From Salvia splendens (lineage: Eukaryota > Streptophyta > Magnoliopsida > Lamiales > Lamiaceae), in assembly GCF_004379255.2 (NCBI RefSeq), contig NC_056047.1, positions 32,440,293 through 32,504,292 on the forward strand: DNA of 64,000 bases, written 5' to 3'. The translations under genes were made by a program, and so were the position numbers. The notes under the pieces are model-generated. The model saw only the letters and a list, made by a program, of their open reading frames with translations. It did no database searches and was not told where the DNA came from. This document shows, in pieces, positions 33,909-44,994 of this stretch (positions are counted from its first letter, which is position 1; every line of letters begins with the position of its first letter).

Positions 33909-34538
33909 TAAAGGAGTAATTTTACCAAGTTACAAATTCTTTCGTGTGGTATTAAGGAGTTAAAAGAGAATGATTTCAAAACTATTATAGAATATTCAAG
34001 GGAGTTCAATCCAATTTATTCCTATTTTCTAGTGACCTAATTATGTTGAATAAATATGCTCCCAAATCTGCAGTTGCCATGAAATATATTTGAGCTTGGC
34101 AGTGAAGGTAATTTTATCTCCACGGTCATGAAGGGATGGAATACTCTGGATCTAAATAAATAAATATGTTAATTTCTAATGGTGCCACATATTAAAGAAA
34201 GAATATTAAAATAAATAGATATTAGTAATATTGATGGAATAATCTAGAATAGTTTAGAAAAGTAATTAACCAATAATTTAATATATCTAGAATCTATGAT
34301 CCCCTATTTATTCCTTTTTTGGACAACAATTTAATTTAATATTTCACCTTAACCAAATATCTTTAGGCTTTAAACAAATTTATATGTCAAATAGTTGATC
34401 CAATCACCTAATTTTCGATGATTTCCGGCGAACACTGTCAGCTCCGCTTCTTATTCCGCTGCCATATCTTTATTTACATGTTCGGTCAGCCCTTCTTCCT
34501 CCTGCACATTCGGAACACATTTATGCTAAATTTCTTTG
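33909..34538. other. AT-rich DNA, possibly intron of the broken NTF2-RRM gene
   Basis: No recognisable coding or repeat structure. The target site of the following LTR element (CTTTG) lies at its end. Confidence 0.35.
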
Positions 34539-34819
34539 TGTTAGAAAATACAATGCGGAAAAAAAAACTATTGCAGAAAGTAAAAGGCGGGGAGAACTTC
34601 AAAGACTACATTGTGAATGATTTGTATTCTATTCTCTCCATGGTTACACAACTATACATAGACTCTAATTCTAGCTAAACATGGAAAATATATTCTAATT
34701 AAACTAATATCCTTTTTATTTGATTTTCCATAATCTTTATTGATTTCCTTCTTTATTCTTGCCATATCTTCATCACTTGCCTTCTTGTTCTCCAATTAAT
34801 TAATTTCCTTATTCCAACA
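34539..34819 (-). repeat. 3' LTR of the small LTR element
   Basis: Near-identical to 37325-37607. A few substitutions and short indels are visible, such as a run of eight to nine A where the other copy reads AAAATAAAAG. Confidence 0.93.
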
Positions 34820-34854
34820 CTCCCCCTCAAGTTAAGTATCGAGTTTTTCGACCC

Positions 34855-35345
34855 TTAACTTGCACGATCTTTAGTTTGATAAATAGTTTATACTCGTATT
34901 TAAGAGTTCTTCAATTTCCATTGATAGTTTATGCTCGTATCATAGAGCTTCATTGAAAGTTTAGGCTCTTATCAAGGAGCTCTTCATTCATCATTGAAAG
35001 TTTAAACTCGTTTCAAGGAGTTCTTCATTCATCACTGAAAGTTTAAACTCGTTTCAAGGAGTTCTTCAATTTTCTGTTGGCAGTTTTAACTCGTGTCAAA
35101 GAGCTTGTCTAAACAGTTTTTACTCATATTTAGGAGCTATCTTAGATAGTTTTTACTCGTATCTAGGAGCCATCATAGATAGTTTTAACTTATATCTAGG
35201 AGCCATTTTAGACAGTTTTGACTCTTGTCGAGTAGCTAATTCTGACAGTTTTGACTCTTGTCGAGGAGCTAATCTGACAGTTTTGACTCTTGCCGAGGAG
35301 CTTATCTAGACAGTTTTTACTCTTGTCTAGGAGCCAATCTAGACC
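34855..35345. repeat. Degenerate tandem repeats of about 40-60 bp
   Basis: About ten copies of CAGTTTTGACTCTTGTCGAG-GAGC or the variant AGTTTAAACTCGTTTCAAGG-AGTTC. In sense orientation the array lies between the captured genes and the polypurine tract. Confidence 0.85.
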
Positions 35346-35755
35346 ATTCTCGGTCTATTCTAAACTCAAACTATGAGTCTATTATTTTCATTTCTTTTTT
35401 TCCTTTTTGAGCCTAATAACCATTGGGCCCAACTTTACTTCTGTAAAAATGAAGACGTGAAACCATTAGTCTCCATTATGTTTCTTCATGGGTCTTTTCT
35501 CGGTGACAGACTGCTATTTTCGTTTCATCGTCTACACGCTGCAATGCCTTCTTCCATTCTTTTTCCACTGTCACATCTCCATCTCAACATTATTTCCAGT
35601 ATATCTTTAACTCTCACTCTCAAGCGGATGCATTCTTGGTATCCAATTTCCGGTGACAGCCTCTCCCCCTGTGACGGACTCCGCTTTAGAAGCCGACACA
35701 AGCTGTTTCCGCCAAGTTTATCACGGTGCTTCTCGCGGTGATCAATTACCTTACT

Positions 35756-36310
35756 TCATTCTATGTGGCCATCTTCTCGGCATCCTTCAGGGCACCCATT
35801 TTTGGTCCAATAAGAATTATCTTGAAGTCTGCCATCAACAAATTCCACCTCATCAATCTTCACTCTTTGGAATGCTTTCACTGATGTTGGCTCAGAACTT
35901 TTGGGTTGTTTGCTTGCAGATTTTTTTGACTTGATTTGTCCATTTTGGCAAATCCTCTTCAGTAGCTTCACTTTTTACTTGTTCATCTTTGCCTTCTTCA
36001 AGACCTTTGGACCATTGATGTCTTTCCACTTTCTTCCTCAGTGCCATTCTCATGTGATTCATTTATCTTTTCTGTCATGACTTTATCTTTAAGTGTTTTT
36101 CCACTTCTATTGACTGAAGTACCGTCCTTGCTCTTCTTCTTCTTCTTCTTCTTGCCTTTAACTTCCTCAGCAGTTGTACCATTTGCAGTCTTTTCTTCCG
36201 CATCAACTACATGCTCTTGCTTCGCCTCAAACTTAAAGACTTTGCAGGCATTATTGCTAATCTCCAGATATTTGGAGAAAACATCATTCAAATTAAGCAC
36301 CATTGTAGCT
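35756..36310 (-). pseudogene. Captured SRP40/NOLC1-like nucleolar protein gene piece
   Basis: Minus-strand frame 36303-35998 encodes LNDVFSKYLEISNNACKVF, a basic run (GKKKKKKKSKDG) and Ser/Glu-rich sequence typical of a nucleolar phosphoprotein. A frame change follows. Then 35971-35756 encodes KAFQRVKIDEVEFVDGRL and QDNSYWTKNG, the conserved C-terminal SRP40/Nopp140 domain signature. The domain ends prematurely. No intron is evident, consistent with capture as RNA. The host protein would act in snoRNP and ribosome assembly; this copy is broken. Confidence 0.72.
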
Positions 36311-36639
36311 TTCTCGCCCTTTCGTCATCTTTGGCCTTCACGACCACCATAGATTTGGAGAGGAGTTGTTCGGTTGCATTCTTCCTCTCCTCCTCGGCCG
36401 GACAAACCGTGAACTTCTCCTTATCTTGACACCAGCCTTCTTCTCTGGGCGTGGTTTCTCGAGGTTGGCCTCTGGCCTTTCATCTTCTCACCATAACGGT
36501 GGATGGCATGCGGCTCCTCTGGCCTTCCCTTACGCGCAATCTTCTTTCTTGGTTGGAATCATCCGGCTGTGGCAGTTCTCTCCCCCTCGGCTGGATGATT
36601 CCTCACTAAATTTTCTTCTGATATATTCAAACCCTTCCT

Positions 36640-37197
36640 CAGTAGGAATCAAGAGCTCGTTGAGTTTTACGTATCTTAGCTTTCTGGTCATCGATGATCT
36701 TGTGAAGTCTTGCGAGTTTAGCATTCAACTTGGGAACCTTTCTCTCTGCTTCAGTCAACCGATATACCAACACACCTTTCTCACTTATTTTAAGATGAAG
36801 ATCGTTTGTGAGTTTCTCCACCTGTTTTTCCAGCTCTTCAGCTCTTGCATGTGCCTTTCCCACTTCTTCTACAACATCCAGTTTGCCCTTTTTATGTAAC
36901 GAGGCAATTTCACTTTTCAATGATGCAACAGTTATCTGATTTTTCCTTGATTATCTTTTCCTTAGCTGCAACCGCATGTTCCTTTTCTTTTTGTGCTCGA
37001 ATTTTCTCCTCAATCTGGGATTCGAGACTGTGGATCGTGGACTTAAGTTGCTCAAGGACGGGAGAATCTGGACCATCCTATCCGACGTGTTTGACTTCCT
37101 CGACGACATCTGAGACTGAGGCATTAGCTTCAGCTCCGACGTGCGCGAGAATTATAGAGAGATATAAAGTCAGCAGGAACACTCTAAACGCCGTCAT
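36640..37197 (-). pseudogene. Captured coiled-coil protein gene (At2g24420-like) piece
   Basis: Starts at ATG 37197-37195 with a clear signal peptide (MTAFRVFLLTLYLSIILAHV, then GAEA). A stop occurs at 37080-37078 after VKHVG, but the same frame goes on with SPVLEQLKSTIHSLESQIEE. A shift near 36935 leads into ASLKSEIASLHKKGKLDVV, GKAHARAEELEKQVEKL and KIIDDQKAKIRKTQRAL, a long heptad-like coiled coil. This architecture matches the plant family annotated as DNA-repair-ATPase-related or myosin-heavy-chain-related (At2g24420 type). That identification is from memory of the family. No introns are visible across about 560 bp. Confidence 0.62.
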
Positions 37198-37312
37198 GAT
37201 GCCGCTGGCGATTATCCGGCGCTCCGGCGATCGAATTTTGAGCTGCTTATGAGGTTTGAGTTTTTTTTTTTTTGCTTGCTATAGAGACAGATCGATCCAT
37301 GTGATCGAACCT

Positions 37313-37324
37313 GCTCTGATACCA
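37313..37324 (-). other. Primer-binding site, initiator tRNA-Met type
   Basis: GCTCTGATACCA on the plus strand is TGGTATCAGAGC in sense orientation, directly abutting the 5' LTR. Confidence 0.88.
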
Positions 37325-37607
37325 TATTAGAAAATACAATGCGGAAAATAAAAGACTATTGCAGAAAGTAAAAGGCGGGGAGAACTTCAAAGACTACATT
37401 GTGAATGACTTGTATTCTATTCTCTCCATGGTTACACAACTATATATAGACTCTAATTCTAGCTAAACATGGAAAATATATTCTAATTATACTAATATCC
37501 TTTTTATTTAATTTTCCATAATCTTTATTGATTTCCTTCTTTATTCTTGCCATATCTTCATCACTTGTCTTCTTATTCTCCAATTAATTAATTTCCTTAT
37601 TCCAACA
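37325..37607 (-). repeat. 5' LTR of the small LTR element
   Basis: Partner of 34539-34819. Its inner end reads TATTAGAAAA where the outer copy has TGTTAGAAAA. Confidence 0.93.
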
Positions 37608-37612
37608 CTTTG

Positions 37613-38795
37613 AAGTTTTTGTTGACACCTAAATTGGGATTATGATTTGATAGGAATTGATGAAAGAAAAATCATAGCTATAACGAAGGTGTTAACCGAA
37701 TATTTAGGAATGTGAAATTGGGGATTTTTGATGTTATACTTGAGATCATGAATATGAGTAATTAAGTATGTTAGGATAGGATAGGTGAAGTTGGAACCGT
37801 GAATCATCTGAAACCATTCTTTTTTTTTCTATTATATTTATGAAAGATTCAATCTTATTAATTTTGGAATAAACATAGTTGGTTATATTTAATCTGAATA
37901 GTGGAGTAGGAACTGTTGGAATGCCCGTATCCATGGTAACAAATTCAATGCTATATATAGTTGAAGATATTTTAAATGGAATTATAAAATCATATTGACT
38001 GCCTTGTATATAGAAAGCATGTAAAATATCAAGTGAATAGCTGATGAATCGAGAACTATGATTATGGTAGTATTGCTAGCTAAATGATTAATGGACCGGT
38101 ATGTATTGAAGATTATTTTTAAAAAAAATGGAATTATTTAATAATAATTAGAGATGAGATCATGGGTGTTAAATTGCAAATAAATATATGAGTATAAGTG
38201 AAAGAAATGCTTAATTATTATATTTATAATGTGAAAGACATGAACTGCTATGATATTCATTTATTTAATATAAAGTCGTCTGAAGAAATAGTATATATAT
38301 ATATGTGTTTATGATGAGATTACAAATATTATATTCTGAAGAGTAATAATATATGTGTTTGGCGTAAAATGATTATATGAATTTGATAAGGAAATGAATA
38401 TGATTACGCATATAAAGTTGGGGGTGAATGTGGAAATGTGCGTTAAGATAAATGTAATAAACGATACATGCTGATGAGTAGTATATAAATATGATTACAT
38501 GTGATGACGTGCGATATATATGTGATGATGTTCAATCTGTCTATGCTGATGTGTTATGTTGAGAATTATCAGAAATAAAGTATATGTGAATGTGCATACG
38601 CCCCGTACTTTAGTGTGTTCTGCGGGTACAATTGGTAGACCATAGGACAACAGTTCTGCATTTTCTGTAATCACTCGTCTTCTGGTGAACCGGAGCGAGG
38701 ATCATCTGATCTATCTGATTATCTATCTGTCAGCATAACGCCCACCTTTTTTTCCTTTCTTTTTGGGGTATTTTTTTTTCAATATCTATAAGTTT

Positions 38796-38800
<5 letters not shown>
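37613..38800. other. AT-rich DNA, probably U3 of a broken gypsy-like LTR
   Basis: No genes. Contains GTACTTTAGTGTGTTCTGCGG and, at about 38640-38740, AATCACTCGTCTTCTGG, then GCGAGGATCATCTGATCTAT, repeated in the segment starting at 50810. It ends in a (TA)n run where several elements are inserted. Confidence 0.4.

Positions 38801-38842
<42 letters not shown>
38801..38842. repeat. (TA)n microsatellite
   Basis: About 21 TA units. It is the left flank of a string of elements that all sit in TA tracts; further tracts lie at 39414-39447, 44135-44195 and 49046-49057. Confidence 0.95.
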
Positions 38843-38844
<2 letters not shown>

Positions 38845-39099
38845 CGTTATTCTCCTATTCATCCCTTAGATCCTTTATTCTTCTTAATATGGGCCGTTAG
38901 ATCTCATTCATCAACGGTCTAGATGATCTGCATTATTACACTATAATGGTGCATTATTAGTCGGTGTGCATTATTCAACTGAAAATCTGCATTATTAAAT
39001 GACACATGGCACCAATCTAACCGTCGGATGACAAAATAGTGGGGCTGAGATTATAAAGAACAAATAACAAAAGATACAAAAAGGAAATGAATACATCCC
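38843..39099. mobile_element. Short (TA)n-inserted element, 257 bp, GCATTATT-rich
   Basis: The left end AGCGTTATTCTCCTATTCAT and the reverse of the right end AGGGATGTATTCATTTCCTT both resemble the termini of the two large elements at 39448 and 44196. The interior has four GCATTATT-type motifs. No coding. (TA)n lies on both sides. Confidence 0.7.
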
Positions 39100-39125
39100 T
39101 ATATATATATATACATTTTCCTATA

Positions 39126-39410
39126 TAGAGTTTTGATCCATGCAAAACCATTCTTAATACAAAAATGCAGAACCAAGTATACAAAAGTCATTTTTAGGTC
39201 ATAGTAAGCTTATTTTTACGTCATTATAGTAAGGATGACATGAAATGATCTTAACATGACCTCAAATCCAAAGTTTATAATATGACCTAAAACTGCTTTA
39301 CAATGACCCTCCGTGTTTTTATTTAATTATTGACCATTGGATTGTCAAATCTCATGGTCAGGATTTGGTCTGGATTTTGTATTGAGATCAAGTTTTGTAT
39401 TGATCATTTT

Positions 39411-39412
<2 letters not shown>
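39126..39412. mobile_element. MITE with inverted ends, in TA-rich DNA
   Basis: Left arm TTGATCCATGCAAAACC, then CTTAATACAAAAATGCAG; reverse of right arm ATGATCAATACAAAACTTG, then CTCAATACAAAATCCAG. A relative is at 31436-31612. Confidence 0.6.
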
Positions 39413-39454
<42 letters not shown>

Positions 39455-40007
39455 TGTTAATATCCTTTTCCTCCCTTAGATTTAAGTTCCTTCTTAATGA
39501 GGGTCGTTGGATTTGGTAGGTGGAGGGACAGGATGAAATCCCATTTTTTAATCCCGTGTTGCATTATATGGTGGATTTTGTGCATTATATGGTGGATTGT
39601 GTGCATTATAAGGGTAAACTAGTAAAACAACCAAATTGAAAACCGCCCAAAACGGAAGGAGCGAATTTTCAGCGAGATTTTGATACAACCTTCCATCTAC
39701 TCACTCTCTCTCTCACTCCAAACGTCTATCCCTCTCTCTACGTCTCTGCAATTCGCCTTCCCATTTTCCACCACTCTTCAAACCCTAGCCGCCAATGTTT
39801 TTCGTCGGGTATCTCCAGAAAGTGATCGTTTTCGTCGGTTTCACTCTCCAACTCTCACTCCGGTAGCGCGCGAACAAATTGTTGAAGGCGTCGACAAGGT
39901 AGGGTTGCAGAAGGTTTATATGGTGTTCGATGTTAATTTGAAGAAAATGGGGTGTGATGAATTGTTGATGGTAAATTGATGTGATTTCCTTTTGAAATTA
40001 TGTATAG

Positions 40008-40262
40008 GAATCCCACCGGATCAGAAGCAATTGATTTTCGCCGAAAAGCAGCTTGAGATGGCCTAACAATTGCTGATTACAACATACAGAAAGGTAATTC
40101 TCTCTCTCCATTTCTAGATTTAGTTATGTTGTTACGCTCTGTATTATGATTAGCGGAGTGATGAATAATTCTGTAGAGCCGACTCTGCATTTGGTATTGA
40201 GGCTTAGGGGAGGTATCATTGAGCCTTCGCTTATGGCATTGGCCAGGATCTACATCAAGTAG
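40008..40262 (+). pseudogene. Captured ubiquitin-eL40 (ribosomal protein L40) gene fragment
   Basis: Exon 40008-40093 encodes the ubiquitin C-terminal half: GIPPDQKQLIFAEKQLE, then, after a one-base loss near 40062, TIADYNIQK. A GT-AG intron at 40094-40176 is retained. Exon 40177-40262 encodes [10 protein letters not shown], the ubiquitin C-terminus, followed without a break by [11 protein letters not shown], the start of ribosomal protein eL40. It then runs into TAG. This exon order is that of the ubiquitin-60S L40 fusion gene. Retention of the intron shows capture from DNA rather than mRNA. The product would be truncated and non-functional. Confidence 0.88.
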
Positions 40263-41070
40263 TCTTCGTTGGCGCATTCGTCGACAAATTTTGTAAATGG
40301 GTGGAAGGGTGAATGTAAAATTCTTTTGTGCATTATTTGATTGTTTGAGTACATTATTAATTAATGATTACACATTATTTATCATGTATTATCCATTATT
40401 TGACTGCTTGTGTATATGAGTGATTGGGTGAATGCAATATTCATGTGCGCATTATTTGATTGAATATGTGCATTATTTATCTAGTAGTATACATTATTCA
40501 TCATGTATTAGGCATTATTTGACTGCTTGTGTACATGGGTGATTGGATGAATGCAATATTCCTGTGCGCATTATTGGATTGAATCTGCCCATTGTTTATG
40601 TAGTAAGTATACATTATTTATCAATTATTAGGCATTATTTGACTGCTTGCTGAGGGACGTGGGTGAATGGGTGAATGCAATATTCCTATGTGCATTATTT
40701 GATTGAAGCTGTACATTATATAGCTAGAACGTTACATTATTCATCAAGTAATAAGCATTATGTGACTGCTTGTGTACATAGGTGCATGAGTGAAAACCAG
40801 AATTCCCAAATCTGCTTGTATAATATTCCTTTGTGCATATCTGATTGAATTTGTACATTATTTACCTAATAGTATAAATTATGTATCAAATATTATGCAT
40901 TATTTGACTGCTTGTGTACATATGTGAATGGGTGAAAGTCATTTTCCTTTGTGCATTATTTGATTGTTTATGTACACTATTTATCAATTATTATACATTA
41001 TTTACCAAGTATTATGCATTAATTGACTGCTTGTGTACATGTGTGAATGGTGCATTATATGTACATTATG
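40263..41070. repeat. About 120-bp tandem array with GCATTATT motifs (element A)
   Basis: Six degenerate units, with TGTGCATTATTTGATTG-like cores near 40328, 40449, 40568, 40689, 40833 and 40959. Each unit also has GCATTATTTGACTGCTTGTG and GTGAATGGGTGAATGCAATA. A second, variant cluster runs about 41240-42100. Confidence 0.8.
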
Positions 41071-41429
41071 TGTATAGGTAAAAACTACTCCCTAGCCGAG
41101 ATGATATCTGAACCCTAGATGAATAAGTGAAACTCGTGCATTCAATTGGTCATCCGCGTTCGACTTCTTCTTGCCTTCTCTATTGCATACAACATAATAC
41201 GAGGTTGTAACGTCGTCCATCTCTAGGGATTGAAATTTCTGACCGTTGTACATTATTTAGCTATTTCTATGCATTATTTATCTTGATTTATGCATCATTA
41301 GACTGCTGTTGTACATGCTTCTAAGAATGAATGCAATATTTGTATGTTCATTACTTGAGTGATTCTGTACATTATTTGACTATTTGAATCCATTATTTAT
41401 CATGTTTTATGCATCACGTGGTTGCTGTC

Positions 41430-41820
41430 GTACATACTAGACCCTAGCCCCTAGGCTTGTTAAACCCTTAGGGAAAACAAGAAATGTGCGCCAAACATCG
41501 AAACACGACACAACTTAAATTAAACGGGTCAGGATAAATATTCATTTCATATTACAAATAATGCATGACAGAAACTAAACTACGCATTATACTACACTAA
41601 AATGTTCTTTATGTATGTCTGTTTTAAAAAATACCTACGCGCTATGCATGTGCAACCCGAGATGAATTACTGCAGCTCATGTATTTGGACAACGTTTTTA
41701 AGACTTAAAACATACTACACCCTAGCCCCTGGGCTTGTTAAACCCTTAGGGAAAACAAGAAACGTGCGCCAACCATCGAAACACGGCACAACTTAAATGA
41801 AACGGGGCAGGATTTACCTT
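41430..41820. repeat. Copies of the 280-bp unit (element A)
   Basis: ACACCCTAGCCCCTAGGCTT, then GTTAAACCCTTAGGGAAAAC occurs near 41440 and 41715; a further copy is near 43155. The same unit forms a four-copy array in element B. Confidence 0.8.
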
Positions 41821-42189
41821 TTTGTAAATTATTTACCTTTTTTTATGCCTTATTTATCATGTGTTAGGCATTATAAACCTGCTGTTTTACATGGGTCAAT
41901 GGGTCAATGCAATAATTGCATGTTCATTATTAGATTGAATCTGTACATAATGTTGATATTTCGATGCATTATTTATCATGGTTTAGCCATTATGTGACTG
42001 TTGTTCTACATGGTGCAAAGAGTGAATGCATTATTTGTATGTTCATTACTTAATTGAATCTGTACATTATTTACCTTTTTCTATGCATTATTTATTAGTA
42101 CATCATGTATTAGTTTTTAGACATAATGTTGTATCGCTATTACATACAACATAATACCATGTTGTAACATTGTCCACCTTCCGCATCCT

Positions 42190-43050
42190 TTGTTTGCTTA
42201 TATAAAAAACAACAGCGACGCCATATAATCAAAACCAGACAAAACGGCTAAGAAGATCAATACATGGCAGTTAACATATCATGCATTATATATTCAATAC
42301 CATGCATTATCTATAAACAGTTGGTGCATTATGTGTTGCTTACAATATGTAAACCCTTAAGGACGGACTAATACTCGCGGTCTTTCGTAGAGGTTGTGTT
42401 GCTTACAATATACTACACCCTAGCCCCCGAAATCGGGCAACCCTAGGGGAATGAATGAACCCTAAACCCCAAATAATCAAAACCAGACTAAACGACTAAA
42501 AGATCAATACATTGCAGTTAACATATCATGCATTATATATTCAATAACATGCATTATCTATAAATAATTGGTGCATTATGTGTGTCGGCTTAAACTACTA
42601 CCCTAGCCACGCCAAAATATAAACCCTTAAGGACGGACTAATACTCGCGGCCTTTCGTAGAGGTTGTGTTGCTTACACTATACTACACCCTAGCCCCCGG
42701 AATTGGGCAACCCTAGGGGAGTGAATGAACCCTAAACCCTTAACGACTGACCTATTCATGAAATTCTATAACATATACAAACAAACCCGCTCATAAAACC
42801 TAAACATTGCCGTTCGCATATCATGCATTATATAATCAATACCATCCATTATCTAATTACATTTGACGCATTACTTGTAGCGGTTTAAACTACTAACCTA
42901 GCCATACCGAAAATTAAATCATAAAGGAATGCCTCATACTCGCGGTCCTTCGTAGAGGTTGTGTTTCTCACAGTATACTACACACCTAGCCCCCGTAATT
43001 GGGCAACCCTAGGGGAATGAATGAACCATAAACCCCACATTCAAAAATTG
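42190..43050. repeat. About 260-300 bp repeats, three copies (element A)
   Basis: Copies marked by ATACTCGCGGTCTTTCGTAG (near 42373, 42633, 42933), each followed by CTAGCCCCCGRAATYGGGCA and TAACATATCATGCATTATAT. The inverted-repeat feel of CTAGCCCCCG...GGGCAACCCTAGGGG may give hairpins. Confidence 0.8.
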
Positions 43051-43344
43051 GCCATCATGTTGCAATATAAAGCTACGCGCTATTAATGTGCAACCCCAGA
43101 TGAATTACTGCAGCTCGTGTATTTGGACAACGTTAATTAGACTTAGAACATATTACACCCTAGCCCCTAGGCTTGTTAAACCCCTAGAGAAAACAAGACA
43201 CGTGCGCCAAACATCAAAACACGACATAAGTTAAATTAAACGGGTCAAGATAAATGTTCATTGCATATCACATATAATGCATTACAGAAACTACACTCTG
43301 CATTATACTATACAATATGTAGATTATGTATATCACATATAATG

Positions 43345-43869
43345 CATCGTCGTCTTTGTCTTCATCGAAATTTCGATCGACAACCTCGTGTTTGACGTGA
43401 GGATTTTGATTTTCCTCTGATAATTCCTCAGCAGATCTCTCGCCACCTCCTCGACGCGACTGTTTTGTTCCATAACGGGAGCCATGAGCTCTTCGTTGAT
43501 CACGCTTCTGATGTTGTTCATGTTGTTGTGATTCTTCGTGGAAACGTCGCGATTTGGTGATGATTTGTTGCTGATTTCTAATTGTAGTGATTTGTGGCGG
43601 TGATCGTCGTCGACAATCACGCTGACCGGAGATAATCTCACGGATCTCTTTGCGCCGGCGGAGTGGTTGCCTCTAGACGACGGCGTTTTGCTGAGGCAGG
43701 ATCGGGAGAACGACGAAGCGGAGGAGCACGTCGATGTGTTTGTGGATTTCAGCGACGGCGACACGTCACCGCCGATTTTGCTCTTCTTCATGTTTTCACC
43801 GGCGAAGAGCGAGTTCAGGAATTCGGCGAGTTTGCCGCCGGGGGAAATCGGTTGCTTCACCTTCTTCAA
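43345..43869 (-). pseudogene. Captured BIG GRAIN 1-like gene fragment
   Basis: An open minus-strand frame of about 175 codons with no ATG start: a TAA lies immediately upstream of the first homologous codon. Matches: KQPISPGGKLAEFLNSLF, then SSASSFSRSCLSKTPSS, RSVRLSPVSVIVDDD and, near the end, RVEEVARDLLRNYQ. These are the conserved blocks of plant BIG GRAIN 1-like proteins, plasma-membrane-associated regulators linked to auxin transport. The N- and C-terminal parts are missing. The fragment ends where element repeats (ATAATGCAT) resume. The family call is by motif recall. Confidence 0.75.
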
Positions 43870-44131
43870 TTAAACCCGGACGAATGGAGTAACAATTCAA
43901 CGAAATCTGCATAAATATTTTGCTAAACTGTTGGAATACTCTACCGCTGAAATCATGGAGCATTCCATAACTAACTCCAATTGCTAATGTCTATTAAGCC
44001 CTTTACACGTTAAATATTAAGAGAATTAACTAATTTCAGCCAAATATTTTAACCATCCGATCACTACAAATCCATGGATGAGATTAAGAAGGAGATTGGA
44101 TTAATAAGGGGAAAAGGATTTGAATACAATC

Positions 44132-44202
<71 letters not shown>

Positions 44203-44374
44203 TGTTAATCTCCTTTTCCTCCCTTAGATTTAAGTTCCTTCTTAATTAGAACCGTTAGATTTGAGGGATGGACGATCCGAATGAGAAGCTTACTAATGAT
44301 CCCGTGTTGCATTATTAGGCTCATTCTGTGCATTATATGGGTATAATTGTAAAACAACAATGAATTAAAATGGA

Positions 44375-44990
44375 ATGAGCGAGATTTCAGCGGGATTTTC
44401 ATTGACCTTCCATCTACTCACTCCCCCTCTCACTCCAACCGTCACTCTCCTCAACCCAGAATCAAAATTTCGTCTCCCTCAACTCCCCCCTTTTCCAAAC
44501 CCTAACCGCTGGCGAATCACAGCCGAAACCACACTCCCCTCGCCCGTGACCATCAAGTTCAAATCGACAACAAGGTAGGGTTTAAATGCTTCAGTTTTTC
44601 GTAATACACAGTGTTAATCGATGATTTTCACCGCCGGATCGACGATTCAATGTTTTCTCCCAAACAATATCACGTTTTTCAAACTCGTTTTTGCCGAGAA
44701 TTTTCGTAAATCTTAGAATCATTTTTGATTTTGTTAGGGTTATGTACATTATTGAAGTTTGTAGTTAATGACTGGTTTACTATTGTCTATTGAGCTATTC
44801 GGTAGTGAAAATCGTATCCGATTTTGATTTGTGGTTCGTCTCACAGATCTGCAATGACGAAGAGAGGCATGCCTATCAAAATCCAACCAACCCAGGCTGC
44901 AGGCGAGCAATTACTTGCATTTGCTTGTATATTTTTTGGATTATTTGTACATTATTGTACGTCGTGGTGTACAGTATGGTTCTTGGTGTT
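44375..44990 (+). other. Leader region of element B, no gene recognised
   Basis: A pyrimidine-rich leader followed by a plausible donor (ACAACAAG-GTAGGGTTT, near 44575), matching GTCGACAAG-GTAGGGTTG near 39900 in element A. A short open stretch near 44853 (AMTKRGMPIKIQPTQAAGE) may be a captured exon, but I do not recognise it. Confidence 0.4.
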
Positions 44991-44994
44991 TACT

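Larger units (their letters stand above)
34539..37607 (-). mobile_element. Small LTR retrotransposon carrying host-gene pieces, no gag-pol
   Basis: A perfect TSD CTTTG flanks it (34534-34538 and 37608-37612). Two LTRs of about 282 bp (34539-34819 and 37325-37607) start TGTTGGAATAAGG in the sense orientation. Sense order on the minus strand: 5' LTR, primer-binding site TGGTATCAGAGC (37324 down to 37313, initiator tRNA-Met type, as in Copia), leader, coiled-coil gene piece, SRP40-like gene piece, short tandem repeats, polypurine tract TTGAGGGGGAG (about 34820-34832), 3' LTR. The 2.5-kb interior has no gag, protease, integrase or RT motif, so it must have been mobilised in trans. Confidence 0.9.
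39448..44133 (+). mobile_element. (TA)n-inserted Pack-TYPE element A with captured genes
   Basis: Begins AGGGTAGTGTTAATATCCTT and ends, in reverse, AGGATTGTATTCAAATCCTT. The inverted similarity continues for about 65 bp (TTCCTTCTTAAT shared). (TA)n flanks both ends, so the TSD length cannot be read. It is 4686 bp. Contents in order: a transcribed-looking leader (CTTCCATCTACTCACTC), ubiquitin-eL40 exons, a 120-bp array rich in GCATTATT, about 280-bp repeat units, and a BIG GRAIN 1-like fragment on the minus strand. It shares ends, leader and both repeat types with element B (44196-49045). No transposase is present, so it is non-autonomous; the superfamily is unresolved. Confidence 0.75.

Noticed and set aside
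34418..34678. Plus-strand frame with FGQPFFLL as the missing NTF2 peptide
   Set aside because: Only a few residues are similar, it runs into the LTR, and no splice sites support it.
35373..35934. Plus-strand frames of 93-122 codons
   Set aside because: No domain; partly antisense to the SRP40-like piece.
36366..36899. 177-codon plus-strand frame in the small LTR element
   Set aside because: Antisense shadow of the captured coiled-coil region on the minus strand; no domain, and the minus strand explains the sequence.
43663..43914. Plus-strand frames of 68-83 codons
   Set aside because: Shadows of the BIG GRAIN 1-like fragment on the minus strand.
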